DNA from: Antilocapra americana
Lineage: Eukaryota > Chordata > Mammalia > Artiodactyla > Antilocapridae
Assembly: GCA_007570785.1 (NCBI GenBank)
Contig: ML664175.1
Span: forward strand, 12,439,441 to 12,503,440
Length of the DNA: 64,000 bases
Direction: 5' to 3'
The position numbers and the translations under genes are program-made. Below the pieces are notes generated by a model, which searched no databases, had not been told where the DNA came from, and saw only the letters and a list, made by a program, of their open reading frames with translations. This document shows positions 55,910-64,000 of the stretch, piece after piece. How positions within the stretch are numbered: the stretch's first letter is position 1; every line of letters begins with the position of its first letter.

Positions 55910-56022
55910 GTGAGTGCAGTGCTCTCCGCGCGTCCCGCGAGCTTCCCTGCCTCGCTCCTCTTTCTTCGGCCACTTACTCCGTACTCCTCGGGCTGAGCCT
56001 CAGCTCGGGCAGGGCAATCTGT

Positions 56023-56032
56023 CCATAAATGG
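56023..56032. promoter_or_regulatory. Perfect CArG box
   Basis: CCATAAATGG fits the CC(A/T)6GG consensus for SRF exactly and lies about 400 bases upstream of the minus-strand exon end. The strong CCAAT box 20 bases away adds to a promoter-like context. Binding is inferred only. Confidence 0.45.
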
Positions 56033-56050
56033 AGAATTCAGCTCTAGCCT

Positions 56051-56060
56051 GACCAATCAG
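56051..56060 (+). promoter_or_regulatory. NF-Y type CCAAT box
   Basis: GACCAATCAG matches the extended NF-Y consensus at every position. It lies at the right edge of the CpG island. Confidence 0.5.
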
Positions 56061-56939
56061 GGTTTGTTTTCACAGCGTCACTCCTCAGGGAAACCGTAGT
56101 AGCCAACAAGCTTGGAGCTGTTGGAGTTTCCAAAGCCCTCTGGATCCTGTAGTTCTCCTCCACGCCAGCCTCCAAAAAGCGCTGCTGACCTGACTCGCTC
56201 CCGCTTGCAATCCCTGAGCTGGTAAGAAGAAAACCACTCTGTGAAAGAGAAGTAAACCGGAAAACTTTTTTTTTTTTTTAATGATAGAGTAAGTGTCGCT
56301 GAAGTGTATTTTTTCCCATGGCTTTTTTTTTTTTTAAGAAGAAGGAAATATTTTATCAGCATAAAAGATCAGAGTCATGGCAGCAGCCCAAAGGAAATCC
56401 TTTTTCTTTCCAACGTCTGGATTGTGAGGAAAGTCAAAAATATCGTTTCCCCCCCCCCTTTCTTTCACCTGAATTTCCTTGGAAAACAAAGGAAGGCTTT
56501 TTAAGGGGGAGGAGAGGAGGGGGCGTTTTTGATGGCGAAGAAATTGCACGTGCACTAAGCCCGAGGACAGGGGAGAGGGGCGGAGGAAGAACGCCCACCC
56601 AATCTCAGTCAGCACAGATCTGCTGATAACAATTTGCATTACAATCAAGAAATCAGGTGGGCAGTGAGGAGACGATTGGGGTGGGGGGAAAGCAGAATCC
56701 TGAAATAAATTAGAGAACCTGATGTTATTTTCAGGGTTCAGGAAGCAAACATGCTGGGTCATAAAAAGATAGTCCTCTCTGGATCTGTGGTAGGTAAGAT
56801 TTGAAAACTTCAGGGCACAGAAAAACTACCAAGAATAATGATTCACTGTGATTTGCTTTACGAACTTTGGTGGTAACCCTTCACTTGAATAAAGGATCCT
56901 CGAGTTGGAATGGATGTTAAAAAAAATCCTCTTGTCTGG
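56061..56939. other. Island flank without recognised gene or repeat
   Basis: T-runs at about 56,266-56,279 and 56,324-56,336 and a C-run near 56,450-56,458 punctuate the upstream flank. Open frames of up to 142 codons on the minus strand (56,334-56,762) have no recognisable domain. No Bov-tA, CHR SINE or BovB is present between 54,001 and 56,939. Confidence 0.5.
56545..56554. promoter_or_regulatory. Palindromic E-box
   Basis: TGCACGTGCA is a perfect 10-base palindrome with a CACGTG core (bHLH-zip site class such as USF or MYC/MAX). It lies about 550 bases outside the CpG island. Confidence 0.35.
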
Positions 56940-57368
56940 AATAGGTAAACAAAATGTAGTATATCCACAGAATAGAATATTATTCAGCTATTAAAAAGGA
57001 AGTAGTAACCCATGCTACAAGATGAACCTTGAAAATATTAAGTGAAAGAATCCAGGAAAAAAGACACCATATTATATGATTTCATTTATATGAAATTCGA
57101 GAAATCTATAGAGGCAGAAATTGATAACATTGATTTCCAGGGACTGGAGAAAGAGGTGAGGTGAAGTGAAAGTCGCTCAATCCTGTGTGGGAATAATTGC
57201 TAATAGTTGTGTGTTTCCTTATTGGTGAAAATATTCTGGAGATGGTGGTGATGGTTGTACAACTTTGTGAATACACAATACAAACCACTGAATTTTAAAT
57301 TTTGTGCATTTTAAAAGGGTGAACCTTATAGTATGTGAATTATATCTCCATCTTAAAAATTAAAAGAT
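56940..57368 (+). mobile_element. Old L1 3' end
   Basis: 'agaatattattcagctattaaaaaggaag', 'gatttcatttatatgaaattcgagaa', 'ctggagatggtggtgatggttgtacaactttgtgaa' and 'tgtgcattttaaaagggtgaa' follow the order of an old mammalian L1 3' end. Confidence 0.85.
57155..57187. repeat. Short Bov-A-like insert inside L1
   Basis: About 33 bases ('gaggtgaagtgaaagtcgctcaatcctgtgt') replace normal L1 sequence and match the 'gtgaaagtcgctcagtcgtgtc' end of Bov-A-type SINEs. No full SINE is attached. Confidence 0.55.
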
Positions 57369-58041
57369 CATGTTGACCAAATTCTTGTCCTCATCTACAC
57401 AGGAAGGCAAATAGATGTAGTTGAATGACCTAATCATGGCACTATGAATATAGTGGTCTCTGACTTCATCAAGCTTACAATTTTAGAAGGAGGGAAACAA
57501 AAGATAAATTTTAAAACAAATAATTACAGGAAAGATACAAATATAATAAGAAGTAAAAGTAGTTTTGTACAAGGAACTGCCATATTTGAAGCTATAGGTT
57601 AGATAATTGATCTGGAAGCATTCTGTAGCACAGACTGGACAGGAAACCTTCGAGGCATCTGTTGAGCACTCATTATGTACTAGGTCCATTATGTACTAGG
57701 TACTAGGCGTGATCATTGGCTAAGTACATTCAGATATGATTCATTATTCTGAGGTAAATCCATGTGTCAGGGGCATGTCAGCTTCAAAATATGAGCAAGT
57801 ATCTTAAAAACTAATGAGCAGGGTATAGTAATTCAAAGAGAAAAAGAACACTAAAGCCTTTATTCCAAACATCAACTATTTCACTTCTACTTGAATATTT
57901 GTTAAATTTAATTTTTCATTTGCTATGAATAATCCTTTTCATACAGCCAATCCATGTATTACTTTTTATGTATTGTTTGCATATAATATTTAAATAAAGT
58001 CATTCTAAAAGCCTTAAAAGAAAAAAAAAGAACTAATCAAT
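57369..58041. other. No gene seen; contains a small tandem repeat
   Basis: CATTATGTACTAGGT occurs at 57,671-57,685 and 57,687-57,701. No exon recognised. Confidence 0.5.
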
Positions 58042-58140
58042 AGGGAATTCCCTGACAGTCCAGTGGTTAGGACTCAGTGCTTTCATTGCAGGGCCAGGTT
58101 CAATCCCTAGTCCGGGAACTAAGATCCCCAAGTGGAGCAG
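58042..58140 (+). mobile_element. CHR-type tRNA SINE, short
   Basis: Head 'gggaattccctgacagtccagtgg', B-box 'ggttcaatccctagtccggg'. The tail is cut to 'gtggagcagcaaaaag'. Confidence 0.9.
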
Positions 58141-58339
58141 CAAAAAGACTCACTAATGAACAGAGGTTACCAAAAGGGAAATTTGAGCTTATTAGGAATC
58201 CATCACCAACTTATCAGTCTTGGATTTATCTAAAACTATCTTGAAACTGTTTTTCAGTTGAGTTAGCATTTAAGCATTTTTTTATGTAGACCATTTTTAA
58301 AGTCCTCATTGAAATTTTTACAATATTGCTTCTGTATTA

Positions 58340-58447
58340 TGTTTTGGTTGGAAGTCATGTAGTATCTTAGCTCTCTGACCAGGGATCAAACTGTAACCCC
58401 TACAATGAAAAGTGAAGTCCTAACCACTGGACTGTCAGAAAAGTCCC
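58340..58447 (-). mobile_element. CHR-type tRNA SINE
   Basis: Complement: 'atcttagctctctgaccagggatcaaactg' and 'gtcctaaccactggactgtcagaaaagtccc'. It lies about 200 bases from an opposite-strand copy, and the two form a loose inverted pair. Confidence 0.85.
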
Positions 58448-58670
58448 TGAGAGTTTTTTTTAAGTGCTTACTTTTATTTGCCCTAATAGTCTCTTTCCAG
58501 TTTCAAGGAGAATTCCCAGCTCTAGTAGGTACAACGTCAATAAAGATATCTGCTTGTGTTCATTATTCATGGTTATGTTATATAATTCTTTCCAGATTGA
58601 AATATAAATATATAGATTAATGCTTATGTCTAGGCAGTACTTAGAATATGAGATTGCATGCACATAAACT

Positions 58671-58779
58671 TGAATCTGTAGTCTGGCTTTTCCACTCAAC
58701 TGTCTGTAAGATCTTAATTTCTCTGAGCTTCAATTCCCTTAACTATAAAATAGATTGATGTAAGTCTGAAATGAAATGT
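58671..58779. repeat. 109-bp duplicated segment, copy 1
   Basis: It matches 59,616-59,724 in direct orientation at about 105 of 109 positions without gaps. The content is itself an antisense MIR-like stretch ('ctgagcttcaattcccttaac'). Confidence 0.93.
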
Positions 58780-59297
58780 GCACAAAGATGGTCAAAAATT
58801 TTGGTTCCCTTTTCCCTTCATCTACACCATGCATTCTAGGTTCTGGATTCAGACCTGGATCCCAAAGTGAGATCAGACAGTCCTTGGCCATCTGAATGCA
58901 TGCCAAGTCCTTCGAGGGGCTGATTATGTGTGCGTTTTCTTCAAGGAGAGTTAATATTAATAGCTTTCATCAAATCCTCAAAGATGCCATGACTGCCGAC
59001 CATTAGGACCCACAGCCTCTGACCATATTAGTTACCCCTCTCTGGATCTTTGTCTTTATCATTGTGTTTTTCCTGAGGTATAGGGATTAGAACTGAGTCT
59101 ATTACTAGAAGCACAAAAGTTCACTTGGATTAGCAAAGCAGAATCCACTGATTCATAGTTTGAGCATGGAATACAGAGTGTGATGACGTGGAAGAGCCTA
59201 TAATTTCATGAAGAATCCCTTTAAGCCCTTGGCTGCTCCATCCCCATCTTAAGAAGATACCTTATCAGTTTTGGCTGGGGTGACATCCTAGTTTACC
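58780..59297. other. No gene seen; unassigned sequence
   Basis: No exon or repeat recognised. It separates the two copies of the 109-bp duplication together with a SINE. Confidence 0.45.
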
Positions 59298-59508
59298 TAG
59301 CAGTTGTTTAGTCCCTGGGTTGTGTCTGACTCTTTGCAACCCCAGAGACTATAGCCCTCCAGGCTCCTCTATCCATGGGATTTCCCAGGCAAGAATACTG
59401 GAGTGAGTTGCTATTTCCTTCTCCAGGGGATCTTCTTGACCCAGGGATCGAACTTGTGTCTTCTGCACTGGCAAGCAAATTCTTTACCACTGAGCCACCT
59501 GGAAAGTC
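59298..59508 (-). mobile_element. Bov-tA SINE
   Basis: Complement running from 'agcagttgtttagtccctgggttgtg' to 'accactgagccacctggaaagtct'. Confidence 0.92.
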
Positions 59509-59615
59509 TTCTGCCTGGGGGAGCCCTGGTTAATGCCTTTATCTCAATGAAATGATTAAATGCACCCCTTTTGCATTCCCAAAAGGCCTAGTTTGAATGA
59601 TACACCAAACTAGGT

Positions 59616-59724
59616 TGAATTTGTAGTCTGGCTTTTCCACTCAACTGTCTGTAAGATCTTAATTTCTCTGAGCTTCAATTCCCTTAAATATAAAATAGCT
59701 TGATATAAGTCTGAAATGAAATGT
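59616..59724. repeat. 109-bp duplicated segment, copy 2
   Basis: Partner of 58,671-58,779, offset 945 bases. Confidence 0.93.
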
Positions 59725-60299
59725 CAGACTTTTCATGGTCACCATAGATTTTTGGCCTCCCAAAAAATCCTCACTTTTTAAAATTAAAGGTTTTCCAATT
59801 TTCTTCATTTATGCCTTTTTTTTTAGAGGGCTCAGTAATATCTTACCAGATATTTATTCTTATTTGAGATCATAGTAGCAATGAAGTGAAAACTTTCAAA
59901 ATTGTAAAACTCACTCTAGACACATGATGGAGCTAGTCAGATAAGACTTTATATCAAAGTTGGCGTGATTATCTGCATTTTATCTGGGGTGAAATGAAAA
60001 GGAACAAAAGGAAAAAATCGAGATGAATACAAAGTGCAGATCCCCAGATAAATCCATTCGTGAAAGAAAAATCACTGCTCATGTATTTTAGAAAATAATT
60101 AATAAGAAAATAATATAGGGCAATGAAATGAGTTTCATAAAAGAACATCAGAATGCATTCACAACACAGAAAAAATGTGTTAATGAGAAAATGAGGGCAG
60201 AAGTCTTTAATAAGACACTGATGAAAGAGAAGCTTGTGTCACCTCAATGTGAGATCTCCTGGATTATCAGTGTTTCTACCATAACAGGCATCATTTATT
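59725..60299. other. No gene seen; unassigned AT-rich sequence
   Basis: A T-run lies at about 59,816-59,824. No exon or repeat recognised. Confidence 0.45.
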
Positions 60300-60460
60300 A
60301 GATTCAGGAGGTATCAGGTACTGAGCTAAGTACTTACTATACAGTATCTTATTTTATCTTCCATACAACCTTGTTAACTTTGTTTGCAGTTAGGAAGCTA
60401 AGGTAAAAATTTGAAGTAACTTGCCCAAGATATCATCACTCAGCTGCCATGCATCAAATC
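60300..60460 (+). repeat. MIR SINE
   Basis: 'ggtactgagctaagtacttactatacagtatcttattttatcttccatacaacc' and 'gtaacttgcccaagatatcatcactcagctg' are clear MIR blocks. Confidence 0.75.
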
Positions 60461-60594
60461 TATATATATTTGTTTAATTCTGAAACTTTTACCTTCTAAG
60501 CAGCAACTCTGTAACAGGAATGAACATCAGAAAAAATTTCCTGTTATGCAGGTCCAGTATGAATGGAATGGAAGCACGCATTAAAATCTTAGTA

Positions 60595-60808
60595 CTAAGT
60601 CAGTTCAGTCAAGTCCAACTCTTTGCAACCTTATGGACTGTAGCCCACCAGGCTCCTCTGTCCATGGGATTCTCCAGGCAAGAATTACTGGAGTGAGTTG
60701 CCATGCGCTTCTGCAAGGGATCTTCCTGACCCAGGGATCAAACGTGTGTCTCTTAGGTCTCCAGCATTGGCAGCTGGGTTCTTTACCACTAGCACCACCT
60801 TAGGAGCC
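60595..60808 (-). mobile_element. Bov-tA SINE
   Basis: Complement running from 'aagtcagttcagtcaagtccaactc' to 'ttctttaccactagcaccacctt'. The 'gtctcttaggtctcc' block is slightly expanded. Confidence 0.92.
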
Positions 60809-60849
60809 TTTCCAAACCAGGATCCTAGAAAAATTCTTGCTGGTTATTT

Positions 60850-61138
60850 ATTTATTTGTTATTATGTTTTTTAATTGGCATATGGTTGATTTACAATGTT
60901 GTGTTAGTTTCAGATGTAGAGCAAAGTGAATCAGTTATACATATATATGTATCTATTCTTTTTCAGATTCTTTTCTATTATAGGCATTATAAGATGTTTA
61001 ATATAGTTTCCTGTGCTATACAGTAGTTCCTTGTTGTTTGTTTTATGTATAGTAGTGTGTGTATATGTTTATCCCAAACTCCTAATTCATCCTTCTCTCC
61101 TCCTCCCCTTTGGTAACCATAAGTTTGTTTTCTAGAAG
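60850..61138 (-). mobile_element. L1 3' end
   Basis: TTTA-rich tail, then 'catatggttgatttacaatgttgtgttagtttcagatg', 'gagcaaagtgaatcagttatac' and 'cctgtgctatacagtagttcc'. Artiodactyl L1 3' UTR in antisense. Confidence 0.9.
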
Positions 61139-61336
61139 TATTCTTGCCTTTTTATGGGAATATGAATTACTTTTGAATAGAGAGTTTAACTCAAACATTC
61201 TTTGTTCTTCTGATATGTTAATATTGATTTGTGAAAAGGATATAGCAGAGAATTTCAACAGTGGGTTAATATAATATGATGCTATTTCTGATTAATATAA
61301 TTTTTACTATAATATAACAATTATTTTACCAAAATA

Positions 61337-61532
61337 AGTGAAGTAAAAGTCACTCAGTCGTGTCCAACTCTTTGCGACCCCATGGACTGTATAGTCCATG
61401 AAATTCTCCAGGCCAGAATACTGGAGTGGTAGCCTTTCCCTTCTCCAGGGGATCTTCCCAATCCAGGGATCGAACCCAGGTCTTCCGCATTGTGAGTGGA
61501 TTCTTTACCAGCTGAGCCACAAGGGAAGCCCA
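61337..61532 (-). mobile_element. Bov-tA SINE
   Basis: Complement running from 'gtgaagtaaaagtcactcagtcgtg' to 'accagctgagccacaagggaagccc'. TTTACCAAAATA occurs before it (about 61,325-61,336) and again about 27 bases after it (about 61,559-61,570), with a partial copy between. Confidence 0.92.
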
Positions 61533-61570
61533 TAGTTTCTTTACCAAAGCCCAAGTTCCTTTACCAAAAT

Positions 61571-62437
61571 AAAGGAACAATAATTACTTAAACATACATT
61601 TAAATTGACAGCTTACTAAAGGTACATTTATATAAATTTATGATTATATTTTCTCTGATACAAGTCAGTATTTTCCTCTCTTTCTTTCTCCCAGTTTCAA
61701 TTTGATTTTTACATTCAGAAGATAAGTACTGACCTTGCTCCATATTTTAAAATGATTGAATGATGAGTAATACTAGTTATGATGTCCCATGATCTATCAA
61801 GGAGTGAGGTGATCCACAGAAGGGAGCTTTGCTGATAACTGAATCTCCTGGATCAACAATGTGACCACAGCCTGGTTTTCTTTCTTCTTCCCTTTTACTG
61901 TCAACTTGTGTTATCTTGTTGAAATTTGTGTTTTATTTTACGTCATCTTTAATCTTTGCTGGAAAAGGCAAGGCATATGTGAATAAGTATATGTCTTTAA
62001 CAAACTAAAAAATGACACATAACTGCATGAGCATTGCCTTGTTTAAGCACCAAAACTTTTTTTTAACTTGAAGGAAAATTTTTCTACATGCTTTATTGCC
62101 TTTTGAAAATATGCTGAATGTGAAGCAGCCTGGGCTTGAAGACTCAAGGTCATCACTATAAATATCGATTGTCACACAGGGTTGTACTGAGCTCAGGTCC
62201 TTGGGGACTATTGAATGGAACCACTGTTTGCCACTGTACTTTCTGCCCCTGGACTGCTGTACTTGTACAGTTATCCTGTCTTTTATTTTTTATTTTATAC
62301 CCTCCATGTCAGAGACTTTTTTCATCTGCTATCTGCTATTTCAATCTAGTCTCCTTTAGTAACAGGAAGCAAAAAAAAAAAAAAAAAAAAAGGACACGGG
62401 TTGTTATGTGAGAAAAATATTTTAAAGGTGTATATGC
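61571..62437. other. No gene seen; unassigned sequence with A-run
   Basis: A run of 21 A at 62,371-62,391 has no recognised retroelement on its left. It could be the tail of an unrecognised insertion. Confidence 0.5.
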
Positions 62438-62553
62438 TCCAGACATCCTTGGCAGTCCAATGGCTAAGATGCCAGGCTTCCAAGGCAGGAGGTGCGGGTT
62501 CAATCCCTTGTCAGGGAACTGGGGTCCTACATACTCTGTGGTGCAGCAAAACA
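62438..62553 (+). mobile_element. CHR-type tRNA SINE with near-exact ends
   Basis: Head 'agacatccttggcagtccaatgg', B-box 'ggttcaatcccttgtcaggg', end 'gtggtgcagcaaaac'. AAAGGTGTATATGC (62,424-62,437) and AAAGGTATATATGC (62,554-62,567) are the target-site duplication, with one mismatch. Confidence 0.92.
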
Positions 62554-62567
62554 AAAGGTATATATGC

Positions 62568-63028
62568 CCTAGAGACCAGGAAAAAACACAGAGGAGGGTA
62601 GGGCTGTATATGCTCTCTGTCCTTTCCTGGCTTCTCAGCAAGGATGGATGTTCTTCTCTGTCTCTTCTAGCTTCTCCTACTTGCTCATGGTTGCTTCTCC
62701 TTCCATAAGTTCAGCGTGCAAAGTGTCTCTAGTTTGTTGTGATCCTGGCTCAGGCCCCCAAACCACCTTTCAACTGTCCTGCCCACAACTGATTGGAAAC
62801 TTCTCTCTTGGTCTCTGGATTCAAGTTCCAGGGGAAGAAAGGGAGGGAGAGAAAGAGAGAATCTAACTCAACCAGCTCAACATTTCAAACCACACCACCC
62901 TGTCCATAGGTCGCTGGAAAGCCTATGGAAGCTCTGCTTGGATCAGGTATCTGTACAATCACATTCCAAGCAGGTGCTGTCACAAGGGTGGTGTCCTGGA
63001 GCTATGCCTTATTAAAAAGAGATGGTGA
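62568..63028. other. No gene seen; unassigned sequence
   Basis: Short frames of up to 72 codons. No domain or repeat recognised. Confidence 0.45.
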
Positions 63029-63193
63029 TGATTTCCTTGGTGGTTCAGTGGTTAAGACTCTGCATTCCCGATGCAGGGGGCCTGGGTTCGATCCTTGGTC
63101 AGGGAACTAGATCCCACATGCTGTAACTAAAAAGATTTCGTGTGCCACAACTAAGACCCAGCAGAGATAAATAAACAAATATATAAAAAAAGA
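63029..63193 (+). mobile_element. CHR-type tRNA SINE with exact ends
   Basis: Head 'gatttccttggtggttcagtgg', B-box 'ggttcgatccttggtcaggg', tail 'gagataaataaacaaatat'. AGAGATGGTGA at 63,018-63,028 and 63,194-63,204 is a perfect 11-bp target-site duplication. Confidence 0.95.
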
Positions 63194-63351
63194 AGAGATG
63201 GTGAATGGGGGCAGTCTCTGAGGAGAGGATACCCCAGCTCTGGGGCATGCAGCTTTTGCCACCCACAACTGTCTGCTCCTTTAATTCATACACAATTGTC
63301 TCAGTGAAGCCAGGAGGGAAGTTTCACTCACCCCTTCAACAGAAAACATAG

Positions 63352-63475
63352 AGGGAATTTCCTGGTAGTCCAGTATTTAGCACTCAGTTCTTTTACTGCC
63401 ATGGGCTTGCGTTCAATCCCTGGTCAGGGAGCTAAGATTCCACAAACTTCAGGAAACCGGCGGAGGGAAAAAAAA
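63352..63475 (+). mobile_element. CHR-type tRNA SINE
   Basis: Head 'gggaatttcctggtagtccag', B-box 'gttcaatccctggtcaggg', A-rich end at 63,468-63,475. Confidence 0.9.
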
Positions 63476-63703
63476 TGCATAGGTTTTACAACAACCATTA
63501 TTTCAACTTTATTGTCATAGACCTATAAATAAATGTAGTTACATATTAAAATGTGACATATGTTTTGCTTTTATTATCATGCACTTAAAAGCTGTGTTTA
63601 TGTATGCTTATACCTATTTGTATATACACATAGATGTGTGTGTGTTTAAGATGACATGTTTTTAAAGATATTGTTACAAGCACTTGGGGGAATTTAATTT
63701 TTT

Positions 63704-63750
63704 AAAAACAGACTATCTTAAATAAAATAAAATAAAAACAGACTATCTTA
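63704..63750. repeat. 17-bp direct repeat around an A-rich core
   Basis: AAAAACAGACTATCTTA at 63,704-63,720 and 63,734-63,750 flanks 13 bases of AATAAAATAAAAT. Confidence 0.9.
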
Positions 63751-63756
63751 AAAAAA

Positions 63757-64000
63757 GTTTATAATTTATTTATTTATTTACATTATCGTGTTGGTTTTGC
63801 CATACATTGACATGAATCCGCCATGAGTATACATGTGTTCCCCTTCCAGAACCCCCCTCCCACCTCCCACTCAATTCCATCCCTCTGGGTCGTCCCAGTG
63901 CACCAGCCCTGAGCACCCTGTATCATGCATCAAACCTGGGCTGGCGATTCATTTCACATATCATAATTTACATGTTTCAATGCTATTCTCCCATATCATC
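63757..64000 (-). mobile_element. Young ruminant L1 3' end, runs off the window
   Basis: TTTA-rich tail, then 'cattatcgtgttggttttgccatacattgacatg', 'cagaacccccctcccacctcccac' and 'caccagccctgagcaccctgtatcatgc'. It continues past the last base. Very similar in antisense to 29,413-30,007. Confidence 0.93.

Larger units (their letters stand above)
54850..56000. promoter_or_regulatory. CpG island, probable housekeeping-type promoter
   Basis: CpG density and G+C rise sharply here and fall again after about 56,000. The densest part is roughly 55,080-55,930, with many CGCG, GGCGCG and GCGGCCGC sites. Nothing like it occurs elsewhere in the window. Such islands mark vertebrate promoters. Long open frames on both strands are expected from the composition and are not genes. 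Splice donors on both strands in the right half suggest divergent transcription. Two weaker minus-strand donor-like sites (GGGAAG|GTAGGA near 55,313 and GCCAG|GTAGGG near 55,190) could belong to alternative first exons. Confidence 0.85.

Noticed and set aside
1..64000. Bacterial or phage system, toxin gene or defence locus
   Set aside because: The repeat content, splice signals and CpG depletion are those of a mammalian genome. No prokaryotic gene organisation is present.

Overview
This is mammalian, almost entirely non-coding DNA from a ruminant, most likely a bovid (cattle, buffalo, sheep or goat). The evidence is the repeat content. BovB LINE fragments, Bov-tA SINEs (tRNA-Glu head fused to a BovB-derived body), short CHR-type tRNA SINEs and young ruminant L1 3' ends lie across nearly the whole window, over a background of old mammalian repeats (MIR, L2-like, MER5A, Tigger-like, MLT1-like). 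No intact protein-coding gene is visible. No rRNA, functional tRNA, CRISPR array or bacterial-style operon is present.

The landmark is a CpG island at about 54,850-56,000. On the minus strand it holds a good candidate first exon: a Kozak-type ATG whose last base is followed directly by a consensus GTGAGT splice donor (exon end 55,626). If this is real, the island is the promoter of a minus-strand gene whose first coding exon contributes only the start codon. The roughly 55 kb to its left would then be first-intron sequence and the 8 kb to its right upstream flank. I cannot name the gene. A second consensus donor on the plus strand (exon end 55,909) suggests divergent transcription. CCAAT boxes, GC boxes, a perfect CArG box and a palindromic CACGTG site lie in or near the island.

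The only recognisable gene-derived body is a processed RPL3 pseudogene at 17,564-18,849 (minus). It is broken by a nonsense codon, a frameshift and 3' indels, and flanked by a 13-bp near-perfect target-site duplication. A shorter open stretch at 25,125-25,334 (minus) looks weakly ubiquitin-like and is unassigned.

Layout: 1-13 kb is SINE/L1/MIR-rich intergenic or intronic DNA with a composite nuclear-receptor half-site cluster at 4,886-4,915 and a 111-bp local duplication. 13.8-14.8 kb holds two DNA-transposon fossils. 17.2-21 kb holds a SINE, the RPL3 retrocopy, a long SINE and an 815-bp BovB. 24.4-34.8 kb is L1-rich and nested. 38-39.6 kb is a 1.5-kb BovB carrying a decayed reverse transcriptase. 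39.6-44.6 kb is mostly repeat-free with one strong 16-bp-arm hairpin. 44.6-54 kb mixes L1, SINEs and an MLT1-like LTR, and includes a perfect 41-bp inverted duplication. 54.8-56.1 kb is the CpG-island promoter. 56.1-64 kb is upstream flank with L1s, SINEs and a 109-bp duplicated segment.

Many insertions show target-site duplications that I could place to the base, so several boundaries below are exact. Family names rest on remembered consensus sequences, not on a database search.
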